Shown here: piece after piece, positions 24,001 through 27,900 of the stretch
Position numbering within the stretch: position 1 is the first letter of the stretch
How the letters are laid out: every line of letters begins with the position of its first letter
Notes under the pieces: generated by a model
What the model saw: the letters and a program-made list of their open reading frames with translations, nothing else
What the model was told of the DNA's origin: nothing
The model's database searches: none
Source of the DNA: Saprospiraceae bacterium
GTDB taxonomy: Bacteria > Bacteroidota > Bacteroidia > Chitinophagales > Saprospiraceae
DNA: 35,765 nt
Assembly (NCBI GenBank): GCA_020631105.1
Contig: JAHDHW010000022.1
Location: 1-35,765, forward strand
Direction of reading: 5' to 3'
Program-made: the position numbers and the translations under genes

Positions 24001-24587
24001 ATACAACATCTTTATTTATCACCGTACTTGATCCGCTTAATAGTCCAGAGCCGCCAATTGCCGTGAATGATTTTGATACGACCTTATTGAATCGTCCGGT
24101 AATGATTGATGTGTTGATTAACGATACACTTAATGGCTTATTGGATTCAATCTACATTGTGAGCGATCCTAGTCATGGGGTGATTATGAATAATGATGAT
24201 GGTACTTTCATCTATATCCCGGCAGAGGATTACTGTGATCCTGATACACCGGATAGTTTTGAGTATGCCATCTGTAATGAAGTTGGTTGTGATACCGCAA
24301 CAGTATTTATCACGGTACTTTGTGAAGATATTATCATATTCTCTGGTTTATCACCGAATGGTGATGGTATCAACGATTTCTTCGTAATTGATGGAATTGC
24401 AGAATTCCCGGATAATGAACTATCCATCTTCAACCGTTGGGGTAATGAAGTATATAGCACGAAAGGCTATCTCAACGACTGGGATGGTAAGTGGAAAGGA
24501 AAAATGTTACCAGATGGTACATACTTCTATGTTTTATCACTAGGGGATGGCCGAGAATACTCCGGATACGTCCAAATTCACCGATAA
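1..24587 (+). CDS. Giant T9SS-exported repeat adhesin (5'-truncated), HYR-like and SprB-like repeats, type B sorting tail
   Basis: The reading frame is open from base 3 and has no start inside the window, so the ATG at 210 is internal and the true start lies upstream; 8,194 residues are visible before the TAA at 24585. Domain order: 15 HYR-like repeats of about 82 residues, a PKD/Ig-like junction, 16 units of five SprB-like modules each, a non-repetitive C-terminal region with a Big_9/cadherin-like domain (about 24054-24321), then a CHU_C gliding-motility-type tail (about 24328-24584) with the motifs LSPNGDGINDFF, IFNRWGNEVY, DGTYFYVL and YSGYVQIHR. CHU_C tails direct export through T9SS and usually surface attachment; SprB of Flavobacterium is the best-known giant example. 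I counted only about 13 lysines, four of them in the last 40 residues; Thr, Asp, Asn and Cys are abundant, suiting an acidic, disulfide-stabilised extracellular filament. The adhesive role is inferred; ligand unknown. No frameshift seen. Confidence 0.93.
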   Translation, partial: CTDEYTITRTYTATDNCGNTDEFVQTINVEDNTDPVITTTLSANVTVECDAVPAADLSAVSATDNCDTDVEVTVAETTTPGACTDAYTITRTYTATDNCGNTATFVQTINVEDTTDPVITTSLPPVETVDCDAVPAPAIASVTATDNCDTDVEITVAETTTPGACTDSYIITRTYTATDNCGNTDVFVQTINLEDVTPPVISTTLSATLSVECDAVPAADLSAVTATDNCDTDVEITVAETTAPGPCTDSYTITRTYTATDNCGNTDEFIQTINVDDTTDPVLSTTLAATITAECDAIPAADLSAVSATDNCDTDVEITVAETTTPGVCTDAYTITRTYTATDNCGNTDEFIQTINVEDNTPPTLSTSLLSSITVECDNVPVANTTLVTATDNCDPNVEITAADVVTPGACTDAYTITRTYTATDNCGNTSTFVQTINVEDTTDPVISTSLSANINVECDNIPAANIAAASATDNCDTDVEITFVEVITPGACTDAYTITRTYTATDNCGNTDEFIQTINVNDTSDPTINTSLSPSVAAECDNIPVADPTAVTATDNCDTDVDVAFSETTTPGSCPEEYTITRTWVATDNCGNSTSFTQTISVNDLTEPTISSILAATVDAECDAVPAADLSAVSATDNCDTDVEITVAETTTPGSCPDAYTITRTYTATDNCGNTAEFVQTINVNDNTPPVISTSLPATITGDCENPPAADLSAVSATDNCDTDVEITVSEVSTPGTCATDITITRTYTATDNCGNTAEFIQTINIEDTEVPVFDQTLTPITANCENPPTAPQIGTDITATDNCDDNVAISFTETITPGACDYEYVLDWTWTAVDDCGNTATLTQTVTVTDATDPVVNGVPSDVTAGCGDIPEIPEIGTGITATDNCDPDVEITFSETTIPGGCDNAYTLVRTWTATDACGNSSSASQNIYVGDAVAPVFTLIPANETLDCGQTPSNPVVGVDVIVEDDCDGDIDIQFSENNIPGACPGNYTLVRTWTATDACGNSSSAEQTVVVGDNAGPTISDAPANTSVECGNVPAAPSIGSFTVSDDCDTDVDVSFSESTIPGGCAEEYILIRTWTATDDCGNTSSVSQEITVQDTQDPVLTGVPADITVECHLIPPPPSSAQINASDNCDANVEIIYDEFTIAGSCPDNYILIREWIAIDNCGNEDSETQKITVFDNTPPVLENIPGDLTVDLSNGETVPGQPTNVTATDNCDTDVAIVFEEFQTDLGCGYTLERKWTATDNCGNSTVETQIITVIDNIDVAIAPGDLTMCSNEIIALSATPEGSEYTYNWTTTGGSLSNSTIANPEFEAATPGLYTIAVTVSDAAGCSGTAQITIDVNLGTFASASYNGPICEGGTVELTGTGGNTFIWTGPNDYTSIEQNPTIDNAQVTDSGVYVLAVSNGGGCVSYDSITVVVGSELVVDYSAFPATCTNPGAITVGVFGGVGDYTFDWADITFGEEPQNRTDLAPGNYTVTITDAGGCDFVIPNIFVGDDCGDCEAFAGSILTDNPIVCYDNTLVTVSATPVGNAIVPPGYAIVYLLTTDPNSTVLQSSNSPQFNVTGSGDYTIHTFVYDPSTYDISTIDFGTTTLFDINADLIQGGGSICGSIDLSGATTTINEVIVTVDETTPDNCNTADGTATLSPSNYTYDWSNGITGSYVENLADGTYTVTATDADGCSTTITVEIGQECICQMPEINSVVAEPSCAEATGVITIDIGGNEAQYAYNWSTNANSGTFNAIGNQVSELFSGLYTVTVTYPLLANCDTILNITVGISDGPEPEVINISPASCDAANGEADLVPSTYNYTWLDNGQTTSIRTDLAAGSYEVVVIDPAAPACPNFITVEMPEFNPLDVQPNIISEPNCGLADGSVELVVTGGSGNYTVEWSDGTASNDLNRTDLSAGDYTVTLTENDGSNCDFVLDFTLIDFTPGATVTLTNPTEVTCFGFSDATLVYTVEYGAGFSLPAVETIVDSLGNVYTNGQLPVGDYCLLINDANGCTGAQECFTVTEPAELVVGTLVTDYDCDTPGTIDVTVNGGTGTYTYNWADIDEPVEPQDRADLDPGNYIVTVTDANGCFEVAFNLMVDDNCVEVCTDPVVNNTIINNATCGDSNGSVTLELEGDATAFTYIWSPSVSNTNSATDLNAGVYFVTIADGACSIVEQVTIGNDAATPVDIISTTAATCGNNNGAAELSPADLSYDWGAAGTGAIKTDLLSGTYVVTATNAAGCETIITLVIDEENPLSATATIDIEPTCGDANGQVTINVAGGSGNYTFSPAGPVLTGLSSGPQTVTVTDVTTGCEAIVTADLADNVAGATINVSDVELDCFGDADGQVNYTVDYESGFAAPATINLIDADNNPVTNGTLTAGTYCIEILDDNACLAALECFDITEPQELQLTLVVANQDCANSGTATPTVTGGTEPYSYNWNGFDPNNLMAGNYSLTVTDVNGCEVIEENIIIGNDCAECDDPVIENTIIIGSTCGESNGSATLELEGIEGNFTYVWSPNVSTSHIATNLSAGTYDITITDASGNCSITTSVDISDAEAPTITVESTTAATCEAADGSATLSPAFLTYTWSDNGTGETRNDLEAGSYTVTGTDVNGCIAIVDVTIDENSPLTASATVVAQPTCQGSDGEVTILVAGGSGNYTYSPFGPNITNLSSGSYTVNVQDQNTGCTTTVNFDLVDGDVSATITVNEAALDCFGDNNGFINYTVVLGPGFAEPATEEIKDANGFDVVNGTITAGTYTVNVFDANGCLAAVETVELTEPTALNVDATITDATCFVNGSIDLNVTGGTAPYTYTWSGGVDPTDLPTGTYAVTITDANNCSTEIDNITVGEDCPACIDPVVENTTVVGATCGDANGSITIELEGNEADFTYVWSPNVSTSNTATDLAAGAYAVTITDASGDCSIELDINVDNSDGPSGLTADTTPATCLAADGTATLSPAFLTYTWPDATEANERTDLAAGTYMVTATDVNGCIATIEVEIDVVSPLTATATIDTEPTCGEANGQVTLTVAGGSGNYDMAGPVITDLASGSYTELITDNNTGCTVSVSFTLTDQGAGATITINNASLDCTGDTDGTIDYTVSYDPGFVTPATETITIAGSNTAVTNGTLGVGSYTITILDANGCIAAVQTVELTEPTPLDAQVSVTDADCFTNGSIDLTVTGGTAPYNYNWNGVDPSNLIANLYDVTVTDANGCILTIDDIEVGQDCPTCTDPVVENTIVVDATCGESNGSITIELEGNEADFTYVWSSNASTSNIATDLPAGTHDVTITDASGDCSITLSISIDNTDGPSGLTADTTPATCLAADGTATLSPAFLTYTWPDATEANERTDLAAGTYTVTATDVNGCIATLDVTIDTNSPLSATVTVDLEPTCGNADGQVTITVAGGSGDYDYDGDGPVVTGLTSGSYTKVITDNNTGCTVSVNFTLTDQGSNATITINDASLDCAGDTNGTIDYTVTFEPGFTMPATEEIMVSGTTVVVGNDTLSAGLYDVIITDANGCIAAIETVELTEPTALDVSVNTTDETCFVNGSIELTVTGGTEPYNYSWGGGVDPTDLAAGNYAATVTDANGCEVILGALTVGYDCPTCNDPVVENTIVVDASCGDANGIITVEVEGNVNDFTFAWTPDVSNLNVATGLVAGTYTLTITDASGDCETILDINVDNVDGPDNITVDTTPATCLAADGTATLSPAFLTYTWPDATEANERTDLVAGTYTVTATDVNGCIATVEVVIDADSPLAATVSVDTEPTCGEANGQVTINVTGGSGDYDYDGQGPTITGLTSGSYTKLITDNNTGCTVSVSFTLTDQGSGATITVNSADLNCAGDTNGFIDYSVSYDPGFATPASDTITISGTNAVMTNGSLSPGTYDINIYDANGCLAAIETVTIDDPVALDVGVAVTDASCTDNGAIDLDVTGGTAPYSYNWNGINPASLLPNAYSVTVTDDNGCSVVIEDIVVSLDCPTCTDPVVENTIVFDATCGEDNGSVTVEVEGDEADFIYIWSPNVSTSNTATGLSAGAYNLTITDATGDCETILTVNVNNVDGPEVTVSTTPATCLAADGTASLSPAGFDYEWPDGLTLADRTDLAGGVYIVTVTDAENCISTVEVTIDTDSPLTAIVTVDTEPNCGESNGQVTINVIGGSGDYSMAGPVITNLASGSYSETITDNVTGCTTTADFVLTDQGAGATITINDASLDCAGDNNGLIDYTVTYNPGFVDPASEEIIDVATGTEVVNGNLSAGFYDVLVYDANGCLAAAETVEVTAPDAIDAAVAVTNVTCVANGIIDLTVTGGTAPYTYNWSSSINPADVVAGTYAVTVSDANNCTVEIDNIIVGNDCPNCFDPVVENTIVIDAACGEANGSIALELEGDEAAFTYTWSPNVSTTHIANDLAAGTYDVTIADGTCTTIISVNVNNVDGPDNISVTTTPATCTDADGTATLSPAFLTYTWPDATEANERTDLVAGTYEVTATDVNNCVTTVEVVIDTDSPLTASVNIDNEPTCGNADGEVTINVTGGSGNYDYDGAGPVVTNLTSGNYTRLITDLDNGCTFILNFTLTDQGVGATITINEVNDGCIGENNGSIDYVVNYDPGFINPASEEITNSAGAIAANGSLEPDTYTISVYDANGCLAAAETVTLTEPAAMDVNVAITDATCDTNGAIDLTVTNGVEPYSYNWGGINPASLIPNTYTVTVTDANGCSVVVNDMVVGYFCPTCDDPVVENTVVVDATCGETNGSISIEVEGNEADFTYVWSPNVSTNNIANDIPAGTYDVTITDATGDCSTTLSVSVDNTDGPDNVTATTTNATCLASDGTATLSPAFLTYTWPDGTEANERTDLAADTYSVTATDVNGCIATLDVVIDADSPLTATADVDLEPTCGNADGQVTINVVGGSGDYDYDGDGPVITNLASGSYTREITDNNTGCTVTVNFALIDQGEGATITVNNTTLDCAGDTNGTIDYSLSFDPGFATPATDSIYVSGTSTTVTNGELTPGTYDIIVTDANGCLAAIETVTLDEPAALDVAMTTTDATCFENGSIELTVTGGTAPYNYNWNGVDPANLLPNTYSVTVTDANDCEVIINDIIIGIDCSTCSDPVVENTVVSDASCGETNGSISIEVEGDEADFTYIWSPNVSTNNIANDIPAGTYDVTITDATGDCSTTLSVSVDNTDGPDNVTATTTNATCLASDGTATLSPAFLTYTWSDGTEANERTDLAAGTYTVTATDVNGCIATLDVVIDADSPLTATVDVDLEPTCGNADGQVTINVVGGSGDYDYDGDGPVITNLTSGSYTREITDNNTGCIVTVNFTLTDQGEGATITINDTSLDCAGDVNGTIDYTLSFDPGFATPATDSIYVSGTSTTVTNGELTPGTYDIIVTDANGCLAAIETVTLDEPAALDVSVTANDATCFENGSIELTVTGGVEPYDYNWNGVNAASLQPNTYSVTVTDANDCEVIISDIVVGLDCPNCDNPVVENTVVVDAACGDMNGSISIEVEGDETDFTYVWSPNVSTSNIANNISAGTYDVTITDASGDCSTEITVNVDNTDGPDNVVANTTDATCLASDGTAELSPAFLTYLWPDSVVANQRTDLAAGDYTVTVSDINDCITTVDLTIGATSPLSATVNVDLEPTCGNADGQVTINVVGGSGDYDYEGDGPVITNLASGSYTRLITDNNTGCTVTVNFSLIDQGEGATITINDTTLDCAGDANGTIDYSLSFDPGFATPATDSIYISGTNVTVTNGELTPGTYDIIVTDANGCLAAIETVTLNEPAALDVAVAANDATCNENGSIELTVTGGVEPYTYNWNGVNPTSLLPNTYDVTVTDANGCEVAINDIVIDLDCPTCTDPVVENTVVVDASCGDVNGSISITMEGAATDYTYSWLPNISTSNVAANLAAGTYDVTISDPSGECTTTLSINVDNTDGPQNIDIETTPANCIAADGTATLLPAFLTYTWPDGQETNKRVDLTPGDYSVVVTDANGCQSTVELTIESISNLEGSATIDFEPTCNEANGQVTLVVTGGSGNYDYGAPSPVITGLSSGAYTYTVVDNDTGCSVDIEFTLNDNLPGTTTINVEETMVACTGDDNGFVNYTINFDPSFILPATEYITDANGDVVTNGSLPVGNYCIHVEDANGCSAAITCFDVTGPESMEVNVNPIPATCDANGAIQVDVTGGTAPYDYDWGGLNPDNLPEGTYSLTVTDANGCITTVQDVEVGVDCPGIDECEDPVILSQVLTQSTCGEANGSIELTLDNTNYTYEWTPVVSTTSIASGLTAGTYTVVITEETGECSITEVFTITNEDATPVTVVDNVAANCSAADGSVTLSPAFLTYTWSDGGAGAVRNDLAAGDYIITATNSDNCENVIEVTVAETSDLLADVTIDNLPDCQASNGQVTINVAGGSGNFSFLPNGPVVTGLASGDHTVTVTDNVSGCSTEIEFTLTDDVAGATLVVDPVSVACAGDNNATVNYTVTYDAGFVNPATESIIDANGLTVNNGTLSAGDYCIEITDANGCLAATECFTVTEPESIQVQVSTTDETCLTNDGAINLTVTGGTAPYTYNWNGVDPNSLSANVYSVTVSDANGCELVIDNILVELDCPDCETPEVDNIIVSASSCGQSDGSITINMMAGETCVYNWSPNVSSTNTALNVSAGTYVVTISDPTGSCSIIETITVTDDGATPVDTVSTTPASCLANNGSAELTPSDLVYVWSDGGAGALRNDLAAGDYIITATNAEGCASIYELTIDEISSLQVDVVVDKEPNCDAADGEVTFTITGGSGDYTVDYGLGGTTLNNLAAGNYDILVTDNQTGCTTIASFVLNENVAGATVLINSATLDCAGDSDATVDYTVTLDAGFVAPATELIIDQFGMPVTNGTLSAGEYCIIISDANDCVAATECFEIIDPESLEVTVSTIDVGCDANGSASVSVSGGTAPYTEDWGTIDPTDLVAGTYSVTITDANNCSVILDNVQIGEFCPDDCTETPEVESVITSESLCGQSIGSITILMTGDESAYDYAWSPNVSVNNIATNLTAGDYEVTITDSNNSNCQIIEMVTIGNVDGPEVTDVTVSSATCDFNNGTASLTPVNLTYTWSDNQSGANRTDLFAGIYSVTATDANGCFDVIEVEIPEINNLEATVNVLDAPTCGQADGSVEIIVTGGTGNYEFSTGSAIIVDLASGTYTVDVSDLGTSCTAQAVFTLTDDVPAAIVIANDINLTCNGDANGTADYNVTLTPGFESPETVEIRDTDGQLMTDGTLSAGTYFIVVLDDNGCWAGQDEFEVLEPEAISTAVAVVNQTCDDLGSITVEVNGGVEPYTFDWNGVDPGAVAFGSYDVLITDANGCSTSINGITVNIECDECTLFPEIDNTVVTQSDCGEANGSIIIDLVGSASDYNYEWTPDVSATNEAIGLAAGTYTVVIRDMANPACSITETFVVSNPNGPVFEVLTTTPATCDADNGTATLSPANFNYAWSDGGTGAFRNDLTSGTYFVTATSADNCVAIETVEIGETSPLETMVIVDMLPTCGESNGQVTINVSNGSGNYTFDPYGPVISDLASGNYTVTVTDVQTGCTAIVDISLNDDLPEGATVDVDDVMLACNGDMNGTVVYTVNYDPGFVQPASELILDAQGNPVTNGSLTLGNYCIEIRDANGCLAATSCFEVTEPSALIVSVATTAVVCDTLGTISLEVDGGTAPYSFNWNGVDTANLDVGLYSVTITDANGCQETIDNIEIIEDTCVDAPCTDFIASDEESIMIQDCSGEGFFCVEFPLEDYLNYTITDNGLPYDGSIGGCDFDSTLSYSVFAIPNQGTFGPYELTSWSVNGESFTTTFNSIQELVDSMNVWDTSSSWTFDNTAFLLVGGDTDNTYGNLNITQTSTGAVTSLELNTNLMPNGTKIGVDEGQHEMIFVNNNTGCSDTVDVWVLCITPEALTDTTFISTVGATDTICMNTDELPGNVISIENVCEEASGEFVIFETIDEQWCVSYWGAEVGTDTACIVICDDLGFCDTTSLFITVLDPLNSPEPPIAVNDFDTTLLNRPVMIDVLINDTLNGLLDSIYIVSDPSHGVIMNNDDGTFIYIPAEDYCDPDTPDSFEYAICNEVGCDTATVFITVLCEDIIIFSGLSPNGDGINDFFVIDGIAEFPDNELSIFNRWGNEVYSTKGYLNDWDGKWKGKMLPDGTYFYVLSLGDGREYSGYVQIHR
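102..3797 (+). repeat. Tandem array of 15 HYR-like repeats (246-bp period)
   Basis: Units begin at the (D/P)PV-type motif at 102, 348, 594, 840, 1086, 1332, 1578, 1824, 2070, 2316, 2565, 2814, 3063, 3309 and 3555. The first nine are each exactly 246 bp (82 codons); later ones are 243-249 bp. A typical unit carries the motifs ATDNCDTDVEIT, TPGACTDAYTITRTYTATD and NCGNT, with four cysteines at fixed places (ECD, DNCD, PGxC, DNCG). Part of an earlier unit occupies bases 1-101, so the array continues upstream. Units 1-9 are very alike; units 10-15 diverge steadily, and unit 15 has lost the first cysteine (TVDLSNG). The fold assignment to HYR/Ig-like beta-sandwich is by motif resemblance. Confidence 0.88.
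3798..5084 (+). other. Junction region of giant protein: PKD/Ig-like domains and first SprB-like modules
   Basis: Between the two arrays the protein passes through single-copy modules: a PKD-like domain (TMCSNEIIALSATPEG onward), an Ig-like domain (ICEGGTVELTGTGGNTFIW), and SprB-like modules (ATCTNPGAITVGVFGG; NCNTADGTATLSPSNYTYDW). A CGDC sequence near 4501-4512 resembles the Cys-x-x-Cys linkers that punctuate the following array, so the array may have grown from this junction. One stretch (about 4510-4890) is atypical and I do not assign it to a family. Confidence 0.6.
5085..23192 (+). repeat. Sixteen-unit higher-order repeat, each unit five SprB-like modules (about 1,128-bp period)
   Basis: Taking the first cysteine of the linker as boundary, units start at 5085, 6279, 7401, 8529, 9651, 10782, 11910, 13032, 14151, 15279, 16407, 17535, 18663, 19794, 20922 and 22056; the next linker is at 23193. 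The first unit is 1,194 bp, the rest 1,119-1,137 bp, and seven of the 16 are exactly 1,128 bp. Modules in order: (1) DPVVENT..ATCGxxNGSI, (2) ATCLAxDGTATLSPAFLTY, (3) EPTCGxADGQVTINVxGGSG, (4) LDCAGDxNGTIDYT, (5) ATCFxNGSIELTVTGG. Each module is about 75 residues, has one cysteine near its start and another in its last third, and carries a GTYxVTxTDANGC-like core typical of SprB repeats. All units are in frame with no interruption. Confidence 0.9.
23193..24587 (+). other. C-terminal region of giant protein with Big_9-like domain and T9SS type B (CHU_C) tail
   Basis: After the last repeat unit the sequence becomes single-copy and more mixed in composition (more Phe, Trp, Met). I see an unassigned domain (about 23210-23760), a second Cys-containing domain (about 23760-24040), a Big_9/cadherin-like domain with the motifs PIAVNDFDTT, LINDTL, GTFIYIPAEDYCDPDT and ATVFITV, and the roughly 86-residue CHU_C tail. 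The tail holds a basic patch (KGYLNDWDGKWKGK), unlike the rest of the protein. The tail is the export signal by analogy with characterised type B T9SS cargo. Confidence 0.85.
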
Positions 24588-24632
24588 TCAGCGTTTTACG
24601 CTTAAGAATAGCATTTTATATCCCATTAGTTT

Positions 24633-24665
24633 AGAGGCAGCTCTTAGAGCTGTCTCTTACTGTTT
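24633..24665 (+). terminator. Rho-independent terminator after the giant adhesin gene
   Basis: An 11-bp stem (AGAGGCAGCTC at 24633-24643 pairing with GAGCTGTCTCT at 24647-24657, one G-T wobble) closes a 3-nt loop and is followed by a weak T-rich run ending in TTTT. It lies 45 bp after the stop codon. Confidence 0.7.
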
Positions 24666-24710
24666 TGGAAGAATATCTTGTCTTGTCTTTTCTAATATAA
24701 ATTAATTTCC

Positions 24711-24718
24711 TATTTTTG
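24711..24718 (+). promoter_or_regulatory. Possible Bacteroidota -7 box (TATTTTTG) upstream of the 1,632-residue cargo gene
   Basis: TATTTTTG fits the TAnnTTTG -7 consensus of Bacteroidota primary promoters. A TTG at 24683 is 25 nt upstream, longer than the usual -33 to -7 spacing, so the match is incomplete. It sits about 245 bp before the start codon, so another, less canonical promoter may be the one in use. Confidence 0.3.
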
Positions 24719-24962
24719 TGATAGTGCCATATTGGTATGTTACCATTTCAAATTACCTATAAGTCGGTCCTGTTCAGCACCGATTATACACACTTTCACA
24801 TTACACCAGACCAAAACCGTTTTTGAAGTTTGCTTTGTTCGGAGTGATTAATACTTAAGGTATTGATACGCTTTTGCTATTTACGGCTGAATCCCCCCTT
24901 AGGAGTAAATCGCGAACAAACCATTTTTAATCCATAACATATCTACTTCAAAAATCGAGATT

Positions 24963-27900
24963 ATGAAAAAATGTTTCCTCCTTTTTCTCCTTATAGGATT
25001 GTTCAATACTATAACTAAAGCGCAGTGTGATACGCCTTATGCTCCAGGTACGACTTGTGAGGATGCCCCTTTGTTCTGCGAAGGGATAGATGGGTTTTGT
25101 AATTCGCTTTCTCCAAGTACTGAGACATACGGAACTATGCCAGGATGTAATAATGAGATTCTTGAGAACCCTCATTATATTAAATTTATTGCAGGTTCTA
25201 CTTTCGTGAAATTGAATATTAGCCGCTCCAATTGTGTTGGAGGTAATTTTGGGTTCACAGGTGTTCAGGCTGGTTTATACGAGAATTCATGTGAATCCAT
25301 AGTACCCTTGGCAGTTTCTTGTATCAACTTTGCGGAATCGCTTTCTTTAGCAGCATTTGTGGAGCCCGGACAAACCTATTTGTTATTAATTGACGGACAA
25401 TTTGGAGCTTATTGTGATTATAGTATTGATGTTGTAGAAGGATCTACTGTAGCACCAGATTTTTCAGATACGGATTTATCTGTTTCAGGGCCTGAATTTG
25501 TACAGCAGAATGGGACGTATACTTTTTCTACTGAAAGCATAACCGGAGCTGATTATGAGTGGACGATCTTTGGAGGGGATGTCGTATCCGGAGTTGGAAG
25601 TAATGAGGTAAGTGTAAATGTTACCACGGATTTTTACTTTGCAGTATGTGTATTCGCTGATGGTGCCTGCTCTGATCAAACAGAGCAAGTATGCAAGGAT
25701 TATATTGTTGATCCAGTTGCACTTAATGAGATAAATGTTTCGATCTGTGAAGGAGAATGCTATACTTTTAATGGTGAATCCTTCTGTGAAGCGGGGACTT
25801 ACGATCGGACTGTAACAGAGAATGGCGCCTTGGTCGATTACCGAATTTTCGTTTCTGTGATTCCAATTGAAGAGACAAACCTGTTTGAGACTATCTGCTT
25901 CGGAGAGTGTCTGGATTTTAATGGCGCTTCCTATTGTAACTCTGGATTCTATAATATTACACTGGTTTCCAGTGAAGGATGTGATAGCATTATCAATTTG
26001 AATCTTACGGTTTTACCATCACAAGGACCTGCTTTGGAAGCATATAATACTGGCGAGTTAGATTGTATAAATACATCTACTACGCTTATTGCCACTTCTT
26101 CAATCGCTGGCTCTACTTTTTCATGGAGCGGCCCTGGAATAAATGATGCTAATGCAATTAGTGAATCACCTGTAGTCGATATTGCAGGTGTATATACAGT
26201 AACTGCTACCAGTCCTCAAGGCTGTACAAGTTCAACAACTACAGAGGTGATTGGTGTTGCTGGGGACCCAGTTGTAACCATTAGCGGAAATGTTCCTTTA
26301 AATTGTAATAATGCCGTTTCAACCTTGACGGCTTCAACTACGAATACTGGCGTTACGTATACATGGACCGGCCCTGATGGTTTTACTTATAGTGGAGCTA
26401 CCTTCAGCACTGATATTATTGGCGTATATGAAGTGACGGCTACTACGCCATCTGGGTGCTCTGGAACCAAGTCTATCATTGTCTACGCTAATAATGCTCC
26501 GCTTATCGTTGATGCCGGAGGAAACCGACATATCCAATGTTTGTTTTCTCTTGAGCTAGATGCCGAAGGAGCTATTGGAGAGAATGTTGAGTATGAATGG
26601 ACCACCTGGAATGGTAATATTATAAATGGTGCTAATACGCTTACTCCACTTATCAATCAACCTGGCTTTTATACCTTGACTGCAACTCGTTTAGAGGATG
26701 GATGTAGCGGATCTACTACTATTCAGGTGTATTCTGATTTAGCAGTAATTGAAAATGATGCATTGTCAATAAGTTGTAACGAGCCATTGGCGCAAATAAA
26801 CGCCTCTAATTCTTATGTAGGTAGCGATATTACTTTTCAATGGTCGACAGCAAACGGAAATATTTTATTCGGTGCGAATACCTTAACGCCTACGGTTGAT
26901 GAACCGGGGAACTATCAGTTAGTGATTTCCCGACCAGGTTGTGTGAGTGTATCAAGTATTACTGTAGCGAATGATTTGGCGGTGACAGAAGTTGGTCTTT
27001 ATCCAAGTGCAGATGCTATAAATTGTGGAGAATCTGTAGTGATTGAAACGGATGCTACTTTACATCCATATGAATTGAATTGGACAAAAGATGGAGAAGC
27101 ATTTAGCAACGAAACAAGTATCGAGATATCTGATCCTGGAAGCTATACCCTTGAAGTCACCTTTCCGAATGGTTGTATTAATTCGAACACTATTGAGATA
27201 GGTGTTAATCAGGATCCTGTGAGTGTAAGTATTACTGGAGATCTGATTTTAGATTGTGGATTTAATGGGGCAGGTGACTTAAGTGCAACAGTAGAAGGTA
27301 GTGGAAGTAACTACTTTTATCAATGGACCGCTGCTGACGGAGGTGAAATCCTTAGTAACGGCACTGTATCCTCAGCCAGTATATTTGGAGGAGGTACTTA
27401 TTGTGTAGCGGTTACGAACCAAGGTATGGATTGCATTGTAACGGAGTGTGTAACAGTTGAAGAGTTTAGCCCAATTGAAATTGTTCCTACTGTAGTTGAT
27501 GCCTCTTGTCCTAATGCAACTGATGGAAGTATTCAGTTGGAAGTTATAGGTGGAGAAGCGCCTTTTACTTATCAATGGACTACTGGAGCGACAAGTGCAG
27601 GTTTGACAAATGTTGGTCCCGGGTTTTACGGAGTAACACTTACGGATGATAATGGATGTAATGCCTTTCGAGGCTTTACAGTAGAATCAAGTGATGCTGC
27701 AACGATTATTGCTTTTGCTGGAGATAATCGATTATATGATTGTACTACATCGACGCTGACATTGAATGGAGAGGCTTCTGTTTATCCTTCAGGATCAACC
27801 TTTCATTGGACAACAGAGGATGGAAGCATCATCAGTGGATCTACTTCTCTTACTCCAATAGTTGGGAGTCCAGGGACTTATATACTTACAATAATCAACA

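Larger units (their letters stand above)
24588..24962. other. Intergenic region between the two T9SS cargo genes
   Basis: This 375-bp AT-rich gap holds a hairpin terminator near its start (24633-24665), a TAnnTTTG box (24711-24718), a small interrupted palindrome AATAC-N5-GTATT (24850-24864), and a C-run followed by CTTAGGAG around 24894-24904. If the box at 24711 is the promoter, the downstream mRNA would have a leader of about 240 nt. I see no convincing small gene or RNA. Confidence 0.5.

Noticed and set aside
24738-24827. 29-residue open frame in the gap after the giant gene (MLPFQITYK...)
   Set aside because: Short, no domain or hydrophobic character, and no ribosome-binding or operon support.
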